A DNA stretch of 64,000 nt from Salinispira pacifica. GTDB taxonomy: Bacteria; Spirochaetota; Spirochaetia; DSM-27196; Salinispiraceae. Shown here one piece after another: positions 49,610-56,309 of this stretch. The stretch lies in assembly GCF_000507245.1 (NCBI RefSeq), contig NC_023035.1, positions 248,001-312,000 of the forward strand. Direction: 5' to 3'. Each line of letters begins with the position of its first letter. Within the stretch, counting starts at the first letter, position 1. A program made the position numbers and the translations under genes. The notes under the pieces were generated by a model, which was not told the DNA's origin, did no database searches, and saw only the letters and a list, made by a program, of their open reading frames with translations.

Positions 49610-51341
49610 GCTGCGGAAAATTCTGGTGTTCGGCGGGTACAATCTTGTCCTGGCCGCCGTCATGGGTCTGGGAAGCTGGTATTTGTTCCGCATGGGAGCC
49701 CGGTGGAAGACCCGGTTATCTGAGAATGCAGGTACACGGCTCATCCACATCGGCCAGGTTATCCTCTACACCCTGTGTACCGCTCTTTCAGGACTGTACG
49801 CGCTTGCGCTTGGTCAGGATCTGTTTTTAACCGGGGCGGTGAACCTGATTGCGGCGGCAACGGTATTCGCAGGTCTTCCGGCCGGCATGTTCAGTTCCCT
49901 GGCAGCGATGGCGGTAAATCCTCTGACATTTGCCAATGTCCAAATTGCCGGTTTAGGGGGGCTCCTGCTTCTTCCTCTGTTTGTCAGGCCTTTTTTTCGC
50001 CGTGGCGGCGGGGCCGGATGGCTGCGTCAGCTGTGGCCTGCCGCTGTTGCATCCTTGTGTTGTATTTTCCTGAATGCCCGGCAGTCTCCATCAATTACCG
50101 CTGATTGGATGGACTTTCTCCTTTTTTCACTGGCACTTCTCGTGATTAATTCCGCCGGGTACGCTCTTTTATATCTGTTTATCCGCATTCCCGGAGAGAA
50201 CAGGTTGCTGATTCAAACTCTCAGCAGCAGGGAAGAAAACTACCGTCAATTGCTGGAACATGCGCCGATTTCTCTGTGGGAGGAGGACTTTTCTGTTCTG
50301 GCGGAATATATCCGGCAACATCCCGAAGAGTTTGTATCCGGCAGGATGGAGCATATTGTGAAGAATTCCTGGCGGTATTTTTCCATGATTTCGATTCTCT
50401 CCACCAACCGTGCAACGCTTCAACTGCTCGGGGCGGAAAATGCAGAGGAACTGATGCGCCGGTTACCCGAATCCCGTACTCCGGAATTCACCCATGCCCT
50501 GGCCCAGGAAATAATTGCAGTGCGAGACGGAAAGACCTTTTTTATGACCGGCACCAGCATCCGGAACTTTCAGGGAGAGCTGCTCAATGTGGTTCTCCAA
50601 TGGAGTGTACTTCCCGGGCACGAAACAGATTACCGGCGAGTACTGGTATCCATTGTTGATATTACCCAGACGGCCGTTCAGGCCAGGGAGCTGGCGTTTG
50701 CGGATGCTCAGCAGGAACAGCTGATAGGAGAGGTACATCACCGGGTCCGAAACAGTCTGGCCATTGCCTACAGCATTATGGGTCTTGAATTGGAGGAGAT
50801 GGAATCCCCGGAGCTGCGGGAACTCTATGCTTCAAGCATGAACCGGATACAGGCGATTGCCCTGATACACACCAAGCTTTATAAAAATGATGAGATTCTG
50901 GCCATGGATTTGGCGGGATACCTGGATGATTTGATCGGGATTATCACAAGCCAGACATCAGAATCCCGGATTTCCTGCCGTCTCCATTGTCCTTCCCGGA
51001 CCGTTCATATAGATCAGGTGCTGCCCCTTGGAATTATGCTGAACGAAATGGTAATCAACAGCCAAAAACATGCATTCTCCCGGGACCAGACAGACCCGCA
51101 AATTGTTATCCGGGTGGAATTCAGCGGAAACAGCTGCAGTTTTCGGTATTCGGACAACGGACGGGGAATGGATCCCGGTATTCTTGATAGGGAAGGCGGC
51201 AGTTCTCTTGGTACCAGTCTTTTAAATTCTCTTGCCCTGCAGCTGGGAGGCCGGCTGAGCTACAACTACAGGGATGGGTGGTCGGTCTTTCTCCTGAAAT
51301 TTCCTCTGGAAGATGTCTCTCTTCAGGAAGCTGTTACCTGA
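49587..51341 (+). CDS. membrane histidine kinase (HisKA_2/HWE-like)
   Basis: A 584-residue paralogue of the kinase upstream. It has N-terminal membrane helices (about 1-200), a PAS-like domain (EHAPISLWEEDFSVLAEYIR), the phosphoacceptor His in LIGEVHHRVRNSLAIAYSIM, and an intact ATP-binding domain: N-box VLPLGIMLNEMVINSQKHAF, G1 box SDNGRGMDPG, G2 GGSSLGTSLLNSLALQLGG. GGGGAG lies before the ATG. It is the catalytically complete member of the trio and the likely phosphate source for the receiver protein. Its last 19 bp overlap the convergent PHP gene. The signal sensed is unknown. Confidence 0.88.
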   Translation: MSTWFLPELRKILVFGGYNLVLAAVMGLGSWYLFRMGARWKTRLSENAGTRLIHIGQVILYTLCTALSGLYALALGQDLFLTGAVNLIAAATVFAGLPAGMFSSLAAMAVNPLTFANVQIAGLGGLLLLPLFVRPFFRRGGGAGWLRQLWPAAVASLCCIFLNARQSPSITADWMDFLLFSLALLVINSAGYALLYLFIRIPGENRLLIQTLSSREENYRQLLEHAPISLWEEDFSVLAEYIRQHPEEFVSGRMEHIVKNSWRYFSMISILSTNRATLQLLGAENAEELMRRLPESRTPEFTHALAQEIIAVRDGKTFFMTGTSIRNFQGELLNVVLQWSVLPGHETDYRRVLVSIVDITQTAVQARELAFADAQQEQLIGEVHHRVRNSLAIAYSIMGLELEEMESPELRELYASSMNRIQAIALIHTKLYKNDEILAMDLAGYLDDLIGIITSQTSESRISCRLHCPSRTVHIDQVLPLGIMLNEMVINSQKHAFSRDQTDPQIVIRVEFSGNSCSFRYSDNGRGMDPGILDREGGSSLGTSLLNSLALQLGGRLSYNYRDGWSVFLLKFPLEDVSLQEAVT

Positions 51342-52051
51342 TCTGTTTCAAGCCAGTGTCGGAAACTCTGAAAGTCAGCCGTCAAAGCCCTGAATTCGGT
51401 GCTGCGTCTTCCGATGTCCTCGATCATATGGGCATCGGAATTATAGAGAACAGGATACCCGGGATATGAATCAATCATGGGATTGTCCTTCCGGTACCAC
51501 TCAAGACCATGATAGCGGTCATGGGGGATAAATCCCAGCTGACTGATCAGACTGAAATTGGCCCTGTCCACGTGGGCGGGAATTACCAATCCGTCTCGTT
51601 CCCTGACTTCCTCCACCAGTTGTGACAGGGGAATATCTGTCGCACTGATTAAAAGATAATCAATGGTTCCCAGAATATTTTCTGAAACATCCACGATGAC
51701 CTGGTCCCCCATGCGCTCAGGCTTCAGGGGGATGCGCTGAATTCGGGATGAAATCCAGCCATCGGCATCCAGGGCCTGTGAGAGATGCTCGAATATTGCC
51801 AGGCAGTGGAGCTCTTCGGAGGTGGTGACTTCCATGCCGTACATGCATGCTATGCCCTCCCGGCGGCAGGCGTCCCGGAAGGCAGGACAATTTGCGGCAC
51901 TGTTGTGATCGGTCAGTGCAATGAGATCAAGCCCTTTTTTTACCGCCTCTCTGGCAATGGCTCCGGGAGAACTGAACAGACTGCCGCAGGGGCTGAGACA
52001 GGAGTGAAGATGAATATCTGCTTTGAATGTCCTCAGTTCCTGAGAGTCCAT
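51323..52051 (-). CDS. PHP-domain phosphoesterase-like protein of the hydrogenase locus
   Basis: A 242-residue PHP domain metalloprotein. Metal-binding motifs are FKADIHLHSCLSPCG, LIALTDHNSAANC, the central GMEVTTSEELHCLA, LVIPAHVDR, and C-terminal YNSDAHMIEDIG. PHP proteins hydrolyse phosphate esters, but the substrate here is unknown. It is the last gene of the operon that begins with rex. PHP genes recur beside NADH-linked [FeFe]-hydrogenase genes in anaerobes, without an established role there. It starts 22 bp after the second DRTGG gene, with weak Shine-Dalgarno pairing. Confidence 0.85.
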   Translation of the reverse strand: MDSQELRTFKADIHLHSCLSPCGSLFSSPGAIAREAVKKGLDLIALTDHNSAANCPAFRDACRREGIACMYGMEVTTSEELHCLAIFEHLSQALDADGWISSRIQRIPLKPERMGDQVIVDVSENILGTIDYLLISATDIPLSQLVEEVRERDGLVIPAHVDRANFSLISQLGFIPHDRYHGLEWYRKDNPMIDSYPGYPVLYNSDAHMIEDIGRRSTEFRALTADFQSFRHWLETDQVTAS

Positions 52052-52073
52052 GACGGCGCCGATCCCGATACGG

Positions 52074-52415
52074 TCAGGCCGGAAAGAACTGTCGGTACAG
52101 CTTCCCGGATACGGTGAATTGGTCCTCGGTGCTGAGGAAAATGGCGATGCCTTCTTCTTCAGCAGCTTTGATCATTTCCTGCGGCACAGGGCGGCTGTTG
52201 CAGATAATGATGCATGGTGCACCGTAGAGGGCTGCAACCGCCACGGTGTTTTTGTGTGACTGGATGGTGATGAGAGCCTGGCCTTCTTTGGCATTGGCCA
52301 TTACATCCGAAAGGAGATCAGAGCAATAGGCCCCGTTGATCTCAGCTGCTTCGGCCTCCTGCTGGACGGTTTCGCAATTCAGAAGCTCATTGAGTCTGGT
52401 AAGCGGCAGATTCAT
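52074..52415 (-). CDS. DRTGG-domain protein (second of two)
   Basis: A 113-residue DRTGG-like domain (LLNCETVQQEAEAAEINGAY, CSDLLSDVMANAKEGQALIT, GAPCIIICNSRPVPQEMIKA). The domain also occurs in CBS-pyrophosphatases and phosphotransacetylases, where it is regulatory; stand-alone versions lie next to [FeFe]-hydrogenase genes. Its ATG overlaps the preceding stop (ATGA) with GAGGAGG upstream. It is about 30% similar by eye to the DRTGG protein at 53470, which suggests duplication and perhaps a heterodimer. Confidence 0.8.
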   Translation of the reverse strand: MNLPLTRLNELLNCETVQQEAEAAEINGAYCSDLLSDVMANAKEGQALITIQSHKNTVAVAALYGAPCIIICNSRPVPQEMIKAAEEEGIAIFLSTEDQFTVSGKLYRQFFPA

Positions 52416-53473
52416 TTTTCCTCCTCATGTACCGGCCCGACGGGGGGTGTTGGATCCTCCAGCCGGAAGCCCGCATGTACAATCGTGCCTTCAGGACAGG
52501 ATTGTATATTGAAATCATCTGAAACCCGCCTGGCATTAGGAAGCCCCATACCGGCCCCGAATCCCAGGCTGCGGATCCATTCTGTTGCGGTGGAGTACCC
52601 TTCTGTAAGGGCCTGCTCAATGTCCTGGATTCCCGGCCCCCGATCCTCGGCGGTGAGAAGAATTCGGTCCGGAGACATGGTGAAGCGGATACTTCCCCCT
52701 TCCGAGTGGACAACCTGGTTCATTTCAAGTTCATAACTGGCCACTGCAACCCGCCGGATCAGCTTTCGGGAAAGCTGGGGGAAGCGGTTGCGCAGGAATT
52801 TCTTGATCTCTGTGCTTGCCTTCCCAGCTTCTTCAAAATCGAACTTTCGGGTCTGCCACTCCATGGCAACCCCCGGATCCCCCCTGGAGTCGACGATTTC
52901 CCGAGCCCCGGATTCGGCGGATGGGCTGTTCCCGCCGGAGTCTGCGTCCGGGGTATTTCCGATGCTGGTGGTGGGCAGGCTGTAGAGGGATGATTTGGGA
53001 TGAAGCCTTCGCTGCTCTTCAATCCGTTCCAGTTCGCTGTTCATCTTTAAAAGAAGGTGCACAATTATGTCTCTGCTGGTAATGATTCCCACAAGTTCCC
53101 GCTCTTTGCTGAGTACGGGAAAGCGGCCGTAACGGTATTTTTCCATATAAGAAATGGCGAAGCTCAGGGGCATGTCGTCTTCAAGCACGATGAGATTTCT
53201 GCTCATCCGTTCTGATGCAGGATCAGCGATGTATCCTTCACCCAGGGCCTGCATAATGTCATCCATACTCACAATTCCCACCAGACGGCGTCCGTCGACA
53301 ATGGGTACTCCGGTAATTCCGTTTTCCTTCATTTGAAGCTGAATATGACTGAGCGATGTTTCCCTGCCGGCGGTAATCAGATGAGTGTTCATTACATCCC
53401 GCACCTTGAGATCAAACATCATCTCAATAATCAGCGAAGGGCTCTCATCTGTATCCAGCGGGAATCGGTTCAT
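52412..53473 (-). CDS. CBS-pair protein with anti-sigma-type ATPase domain
   Basis: 353 residues. Two CBS motifs form a nucleotide-sensing pair at about 20-140 (VRDVMNTHLITAGRETSLSH, ITGVPIVDGRRLVGIVSMDD, YGRFPVLSKERELVGIITSR). A Ser/Gly-rich linker follows, then a GHKL ATPase domain at about 215-340 of the RsbW/SpoIIAB type (VASYELEMNQVVHSEGG, AEDRGPGIQDI, GFGAGMGLPNARRVSDDF). It could phosphorylate or bind a partner according to adenylate levels. It overlaps both DRTGG genes by 4 bp, so the three are co-translated. The partner is unknown. Confidence 0.85.
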   Translation of the reverse strand: MNRFPLDTDESPSLIIEMMFDLKVRDVMNTHLITAGRETSLSHIQLQMKENGITGVPIVDGRRLVGIVSMDDIMQALGEGYIADPASERMSRNLIVLEDDMPLSFAISYMEKYRYGRFPVLSKERELVGIITSRDIIVHLLLKMNSELERIEEQRRLHPKSSLYSLPTTSIGNTPDADSGGNSPSAESGAREIVDSRGDPGVAMEWQTRKFDFEEAGKASTEIKKFLRNRFPQLSRKLIRRVAVASYELEMNQVVHSEGGSIRFTMSPDRILLTAEDRGPGIQDIEQALTEGYSTATEWIRSLGFGAGMGLPNARRVSDDFNIQSCPEGTIVHAGFRLEDPTPPVGPVHEEEK

Positions 53474-53823
53474 ATGTGCCGGCCTTCCGCTGTCAGAGCG
53501 GTCCCGAGAATATAACAGACCTTGAACATGGGGTATGGGGTGCTGATAAGGCTTATATTGAATTCTTCTGCAAAATCCACAAGTCTCTGCTGGGGTTGTT
53601 TGCCGTTCACCAGAAGCACAGCCCTGGCGCCCACAATATCTGCGGTTCTGGCAACCTGATCCGAGGTAAGACTGGTAATGAGGACGAAATTTTCCGAATC
53701 CACGGTGAGCACGTCGCTCATCAGATCGCTTGCTACAAAACTGTCAATTTCTGCTTCATTATATGTGCTGCACCGGAAAAAATGCTTTGCTTCCAGCAGC
53801 TCAAGTATATGCTGATAATTCAT
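53470..53823 (-). CDS. DRTGG-domain protein (first of two)
   Basis: A 117-residue stand-alone DRTGG-like domain (EIDSFVASDLMSDVLTVDSE, TADIVGARAVLLVNGKQPQQ, NISLISTPYPMFKVCYIL). It starts by ATGA overlap with rex and ends by ATGA overlap with the CBS/ATPase gene. It probably works with those partners in regulating the hydrogenase, but that is inferred from gene order only. Confidence 0.8.
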   Translation of the reverse strand: MNYQHILELLEAKHFFRCSTYNEAEIDSFVASDLMSDVLTVDSENFVLITSLTSDQVARTADIVGARAVLLVNGKQPQQRLVDFAEEFNISLISTPYPMFKVCYILGTALTAEGRHI

Positions 53824-54494
53824 GCGTCGTCCTGAACCTGTTCCATTTCATTCATATTTATCAGGTAAAACAGATTTTCCAGTTCCAGACCGATATTCAC
53901 GGTGTGTACCGTGCAGTTTTTAGGACAGTTTGGACGGTCGCATTTTCCCTGACATTTCAGTTCCACCGGAGTGAAGTTGAGCACGCCTCTGATTCCGGCT
54001 TGAAGCATCTGATCAAACACGTCATTGGCTGCCGGTTCGGGAACCGAGATTATTGCCACTTCTATCTCATTTTTTTTCACGAACTCTTCCATCTCCTCCA
54101 TGGGGAGGATGGGGATATGGGCTTCCCTGTCGATCTTTGCTTCTGAATTATCGAAGCCTGCAATTATATTGATGCCTTCCTTGGGGAACTCCCGGTATGC
54201 CATGAGCGCCTGGCCGATGCGGCCGCAGCCCGCCACGATAACCCGTTTACTGTCCCGTTTTCCCAGCTGGTCCTCCAGCTTCTGCATGAGAACATCTATA
54301 TTGTAGCCACCCCGCTTATTTCCGGTGATGTTGATTTGGCTGAAATCTTTCCGTACAACCGCAGGGGTAACGCCCAGGGCATCTCCCAGATTATTTGAAA
54401 AAACATTCACGATCCCCAGGGTCTTCAGCTTCCGCAGAACCCTCAGGTAACGCACCATTCGAAGGATCATTCCCTTACTCAGTTTATCAGGCAT
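53820..54494 (-). CDS. rex: redox-sensing repressor Rex with cysteine cluster
   Basis: A 224-residue repressor that leaves DNA when NADH rises. The N-terminal winged helix is at 1-75 (LGDALGVTPAVVRKDFSQIN, KRGGYNID) and the Rossmann NAD(H)-binding domain is from about 82 (RVIVAGCGRIGQALMAY), with ISVPEPAANDVFDQML and GVLNFTPVEL. Unlike typical Rex, four cysteines follow at 181, 185, 190 and 194 (CQGKCDRPNCPKNC), which could bind zinc or an Fe-S cluster and add a second redox input. A Rex-type operator lies over its own promoter at 54517-54534. It is the first gene of a five-gene operon divergent from the hydrogenase genes. Confidence 0.93.
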   Translation of the reverse strand: MPDKLSKGMILRMVRYLRVLRKLKTLGIVNVFSNNLGDALGVTPAVVRKDFSQINITGNKRGGYNIDVLMQKLEDQLGKRDSKRVIVAGCGRIGQALMAYREFPKEGINIIAGFDNSEAKIDREAHIPILPMEEMEEFVKKNEIEVAIISVPEPAANDVFDQMLQAGIRGVLNFTPVELKCQGKCDRPNCPKNCTVHTVNIGLELENLFYLINMNEMEQVQDDA

Positions 54495-54516
54495 ATGCTC
54501 ACTCTTTTTTAGAAAA

Positions 54517-54534
54517 ATGTTATGCTATTCACAA
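54517..54534. promoter_or_regulatory. candidate Rex operator over the rex promoter
   Basis: ATGTTATGCTATTCACAA matches the two forms of the Rex site, TTGTTAA-N4-TTAACAA and TTGTGAA-N4-TTCACAA, at most positions. It covers the -10 element (CATAAC on the minus strand, 54524-54519) of a promoter whose -35 is TTGTTT (54547-54542), so Rex would repress its own operon. Confidence 0.55.
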
Positions 54535-54628
54535 TAAATTAAAACAATTATATATAGATGTGAACAAAACTTCAATTAAAAATATTGTAAGTTTCTATTA
54601 ATATACCTGTTTTTAATATAGAAAGATG

Positions 54629-54657
54629 TTGCACAACAAATCACTTGATTGTACACT
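54629..54657 (+). promoter_or_regulatory. hydrogenase operon promoter and long leader
   Basis: TTGCAC (54629-54634), 17 bp and TACACT (54652-54657) predict a start near 54664. The leader to the ATG at 54848 is about 185 nt and holds the palindrome CCGGAGCTCCGG near 54709. The rest of the 54495-54847 gap is very AT-rich and shows no gene. Confidence 0.5.
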
Positions 54658-54847
54658 CATGAGCGTACCAGAAAGCATGAGAGATAGGTTCCCGCAACCC
54701 TTCTTTCCGGAGCTCCGGCTTTCGGAGAGAAGGGGCTATCCTCAATATGAGAAATCCCCCGGATTAATCCTGCAAGTACCGGCAGGAGCTGCGTTCCGGG
54801 AGGAATTCTTTCTTTGCGGATTGAAACCACACGGACGAGGAGGTTCC

Positions 54848-55339
54848 ATGGCTGCTACGGCTGAAACTCTCGAAATAACTCCGGCTCTTCAGGAATTCGT
54901 TGACGAATGGAAGGAAAAGCCCGGAAACCTCATCATGATCCTGCATAAAACCCAGCAGGAATTCGGATATATTCCACGGAAAATTGCCAAGGATCTGGCC
55001 AAAGAGCTGGAAGTACCCCTGGCGAAAATCTACGGCGTAATCACCTTTTACCATTACTTCAAGCTGGAGAAACCCGGAAGGAATATTATTTCTGTCTGCA
55101 TGGGTACTGCCTGCTATCTGAAAGGCGGCAAGGATATTATTCAGGAGTTTGAAAACCTTCTTGGGGTGGGAATAAATACCACCACCGATGACGGGGAATT
55201 TTCTCTTGAAGCAGTTCGCTGTGTCGGATGCTGCGGCCTTGCTCCGGTGGTAACCGTGAACAACGAGGTCTACGGCAAGGTCGGCACGGAAGATCTTGCG
55301 GATATTATTGCCAAGCATCGCGGTGAAGCCGACTCATAA
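54848..55339 (+). CDS. hydC: NADH-dependent [FeFe]-hydrogenase subunit HydC (NuoE-like)
   Basis: A 163-residue NuoE/HydC subunit with a thioredoxin-like [2Fe-2S] domain. Four cysteine ligands are visible, in CMGTACYLKGG and VRCVGCCGLAP. The N-terminal helical part reads LIMILHKTQQEFGYIPRKIA. It would relay electrons in the trimeric HydABC enzyme that couples NADH and ferredoxin to H2. GAGGAGG 4 nt before the ATG fixes the start; a longer in-frame reading of 74 residues from 54626 lacks family similarity. It is the first gene of the plus-strand operon. Confidence 0.93.
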   Translation: MAATAETLEITPALQEFVDEWKEKPGNLIMILHKTQQEFGYIPRKIAKDLAKELEVPLAKIYGVITFYHYFKLEKPGRNIISVCMGTACYLKGGKDIIQEFENLLGVGINTTTDDGEFSLEAVRCVGCCGLAPVVTVNNEVYGKVGTEDLADIIAKHRGEADS

Positions 55340-55357
55340 GGGGCGGGTGAGAGTCCG

Positions 55358-55915
55358 GTGCATTATCATCTGACGGATTATCTGATGGATCTGGTCCACA
55401 ATGCCATTGAAGCCGGATCAGATCATATCACTGTGGATATTCATCAGGATGATGCACAAGGTGTTCTTGAGCTGACCGTCCGGGATAACGGCCCGGGAAT
55501 GGATGAGGCCCTCCAGCGGCGTGTCCTTGATCCGTTTTGTACCGACGGGAAAAAACATCCCGAAAGGCGGATGGGGCTGGGCCTGGCTTTTCTGAAACAG
55601 TTGCTGGATATGACCGGAGGGACGTTCAGTCTCCGGTCCGAACCCGGGGAGGGAACCCGGGTCCACTGCAGATTCAATCCGGGGCATATAGACTGTCCGC
55701 CCCTGGGGGATCTCAGCGGAAGCCTGATGGCCCTGTTCAGTTACCCGGGGTCATTTGAACTTGAACTGAACCGGAGTAGGGGAGACTTACAATACCGGGT
55801 GTACCGTTCCGAACTGCACGATGTGCTGGGAGGATTTGATGATCCCGAATCCCTGTCACTCCTGAATCAATTTTTGGAATCACAGGAGGATTTCCATGGC
55901 GAAACTGACCCTTGA
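55358..55915 (+). CDS. GHKL-type ATPase protein of the hydrogenase operon
   Basis: A 185-residue protein dominated by a histidine-kinase-type ATP-binding domain: N-box DYLMDLVHNAIEAGSDHI, G1 VRDNGPGMDEAL, G2 RRMGLGLAFLKQLLDMTGG, EGTRVHCRF. There is no phosphoacceptor helix or sensor, so it is either a protein kinase partner or an ATP sensor. It lies between hydC and the ferredoxin-like gene, as in other anaerobes with HydABC. GTG is the start; the end overlaps the next gene by 20 bp. The role is unknown. Confidence 0.82.
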   Translation: MHYHLTDYLMDLVHNAIEAGSDHITVDIHQDDAQGVLELTVRDNGPGMDEALQRRVLDPFCTDGKKHPERRMGLGLAFLKQLLDMTGGTFSLRSEPGEGTRVHCRFNPGHIDCPPLGDLSGSLMALFSYPGSFELELNRSRGDLQYRVYRSELHDVLGGFDDPESLSLLNQFLESQEDFHGETDP

Positions 55916-56309
55916 GGACCTTCGCAAGCTTCGCAATGAAAAGAAGCAGGAAATGGATATGCGGGACACCGCCAATAAAACCATTCAAATTATTGTGGGT
56001 ATGGGAACCAGCGGAATAGCCGCCGGAGCCAAGGATACCCTGAAAGCCTTTACAGATGAACTTCAGCGTCACTCTCTTACCCAGGTAAGTCTCCGGCAGG
56101 CCGGGAGTCTTGGGCTGGATCATGCCGAGCCGGTTGTTGAAGTGAAAATGCCCGATATGCCCGACACCATCTACGGAAAGGTCAACCCTGACGTCGCCCG
56201 CCAGATTATTCAGCAGCACATCCTCGATAAACAGCTGGTGAACGAGCATGTGTTCGATCGCCCTTCGGTGGATATTATCACTGAAGATGCGGATAAGGGG
56301 GCAAACTGA
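55896..56309 (+). CDS. thioredoxin-fold ferredoxin-like protein lacking cluster cysteines
   Basis: 137 residues. A helical N-terminus (LTLEDLRKLRNEKKQEMDMR) precedes a thioredoxin-like ferredoxin fold (IQIIVGMGTSGIAAGAKDTL, QVSLRQAGSLGLDHAEPVVE). Homologous subunits in hydrogenase operons normally have Cys where this one has Ser or Asp (GTCGIAAGA, GCIGLC). With no cysteine left it cannot hold a [2Fe-2S] cluster and may be structural. The ATG has AGGAGG upstream inside the preceding gene. Its TGA shares the A with the ATG of hydB. Confidence 0.8.
   Translation: MAKLTLEDLRKLRNEKKQEMDMRDTANKTIQIIVGMGTSGIAAGAKDTLKAFTDELQRHSLTQVSLRQAGSLGLDHAEPVVEVKMPDMPDTIYGKVNPDVARQIIQQHILDKQLVNEHVFDRPSVDIITEDADKGAN

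Noticed and set aside
54626-54847. Leaderless N-terminal extension of HydC from ATG 54626 (TAATAT box 6 nt upstream)
   Set aside because: The extra 74 residues have no NuoE similarity, while GAGGAGG directly precedes 54848. A better promoter (54629-54657) lies downstream of that ATG.
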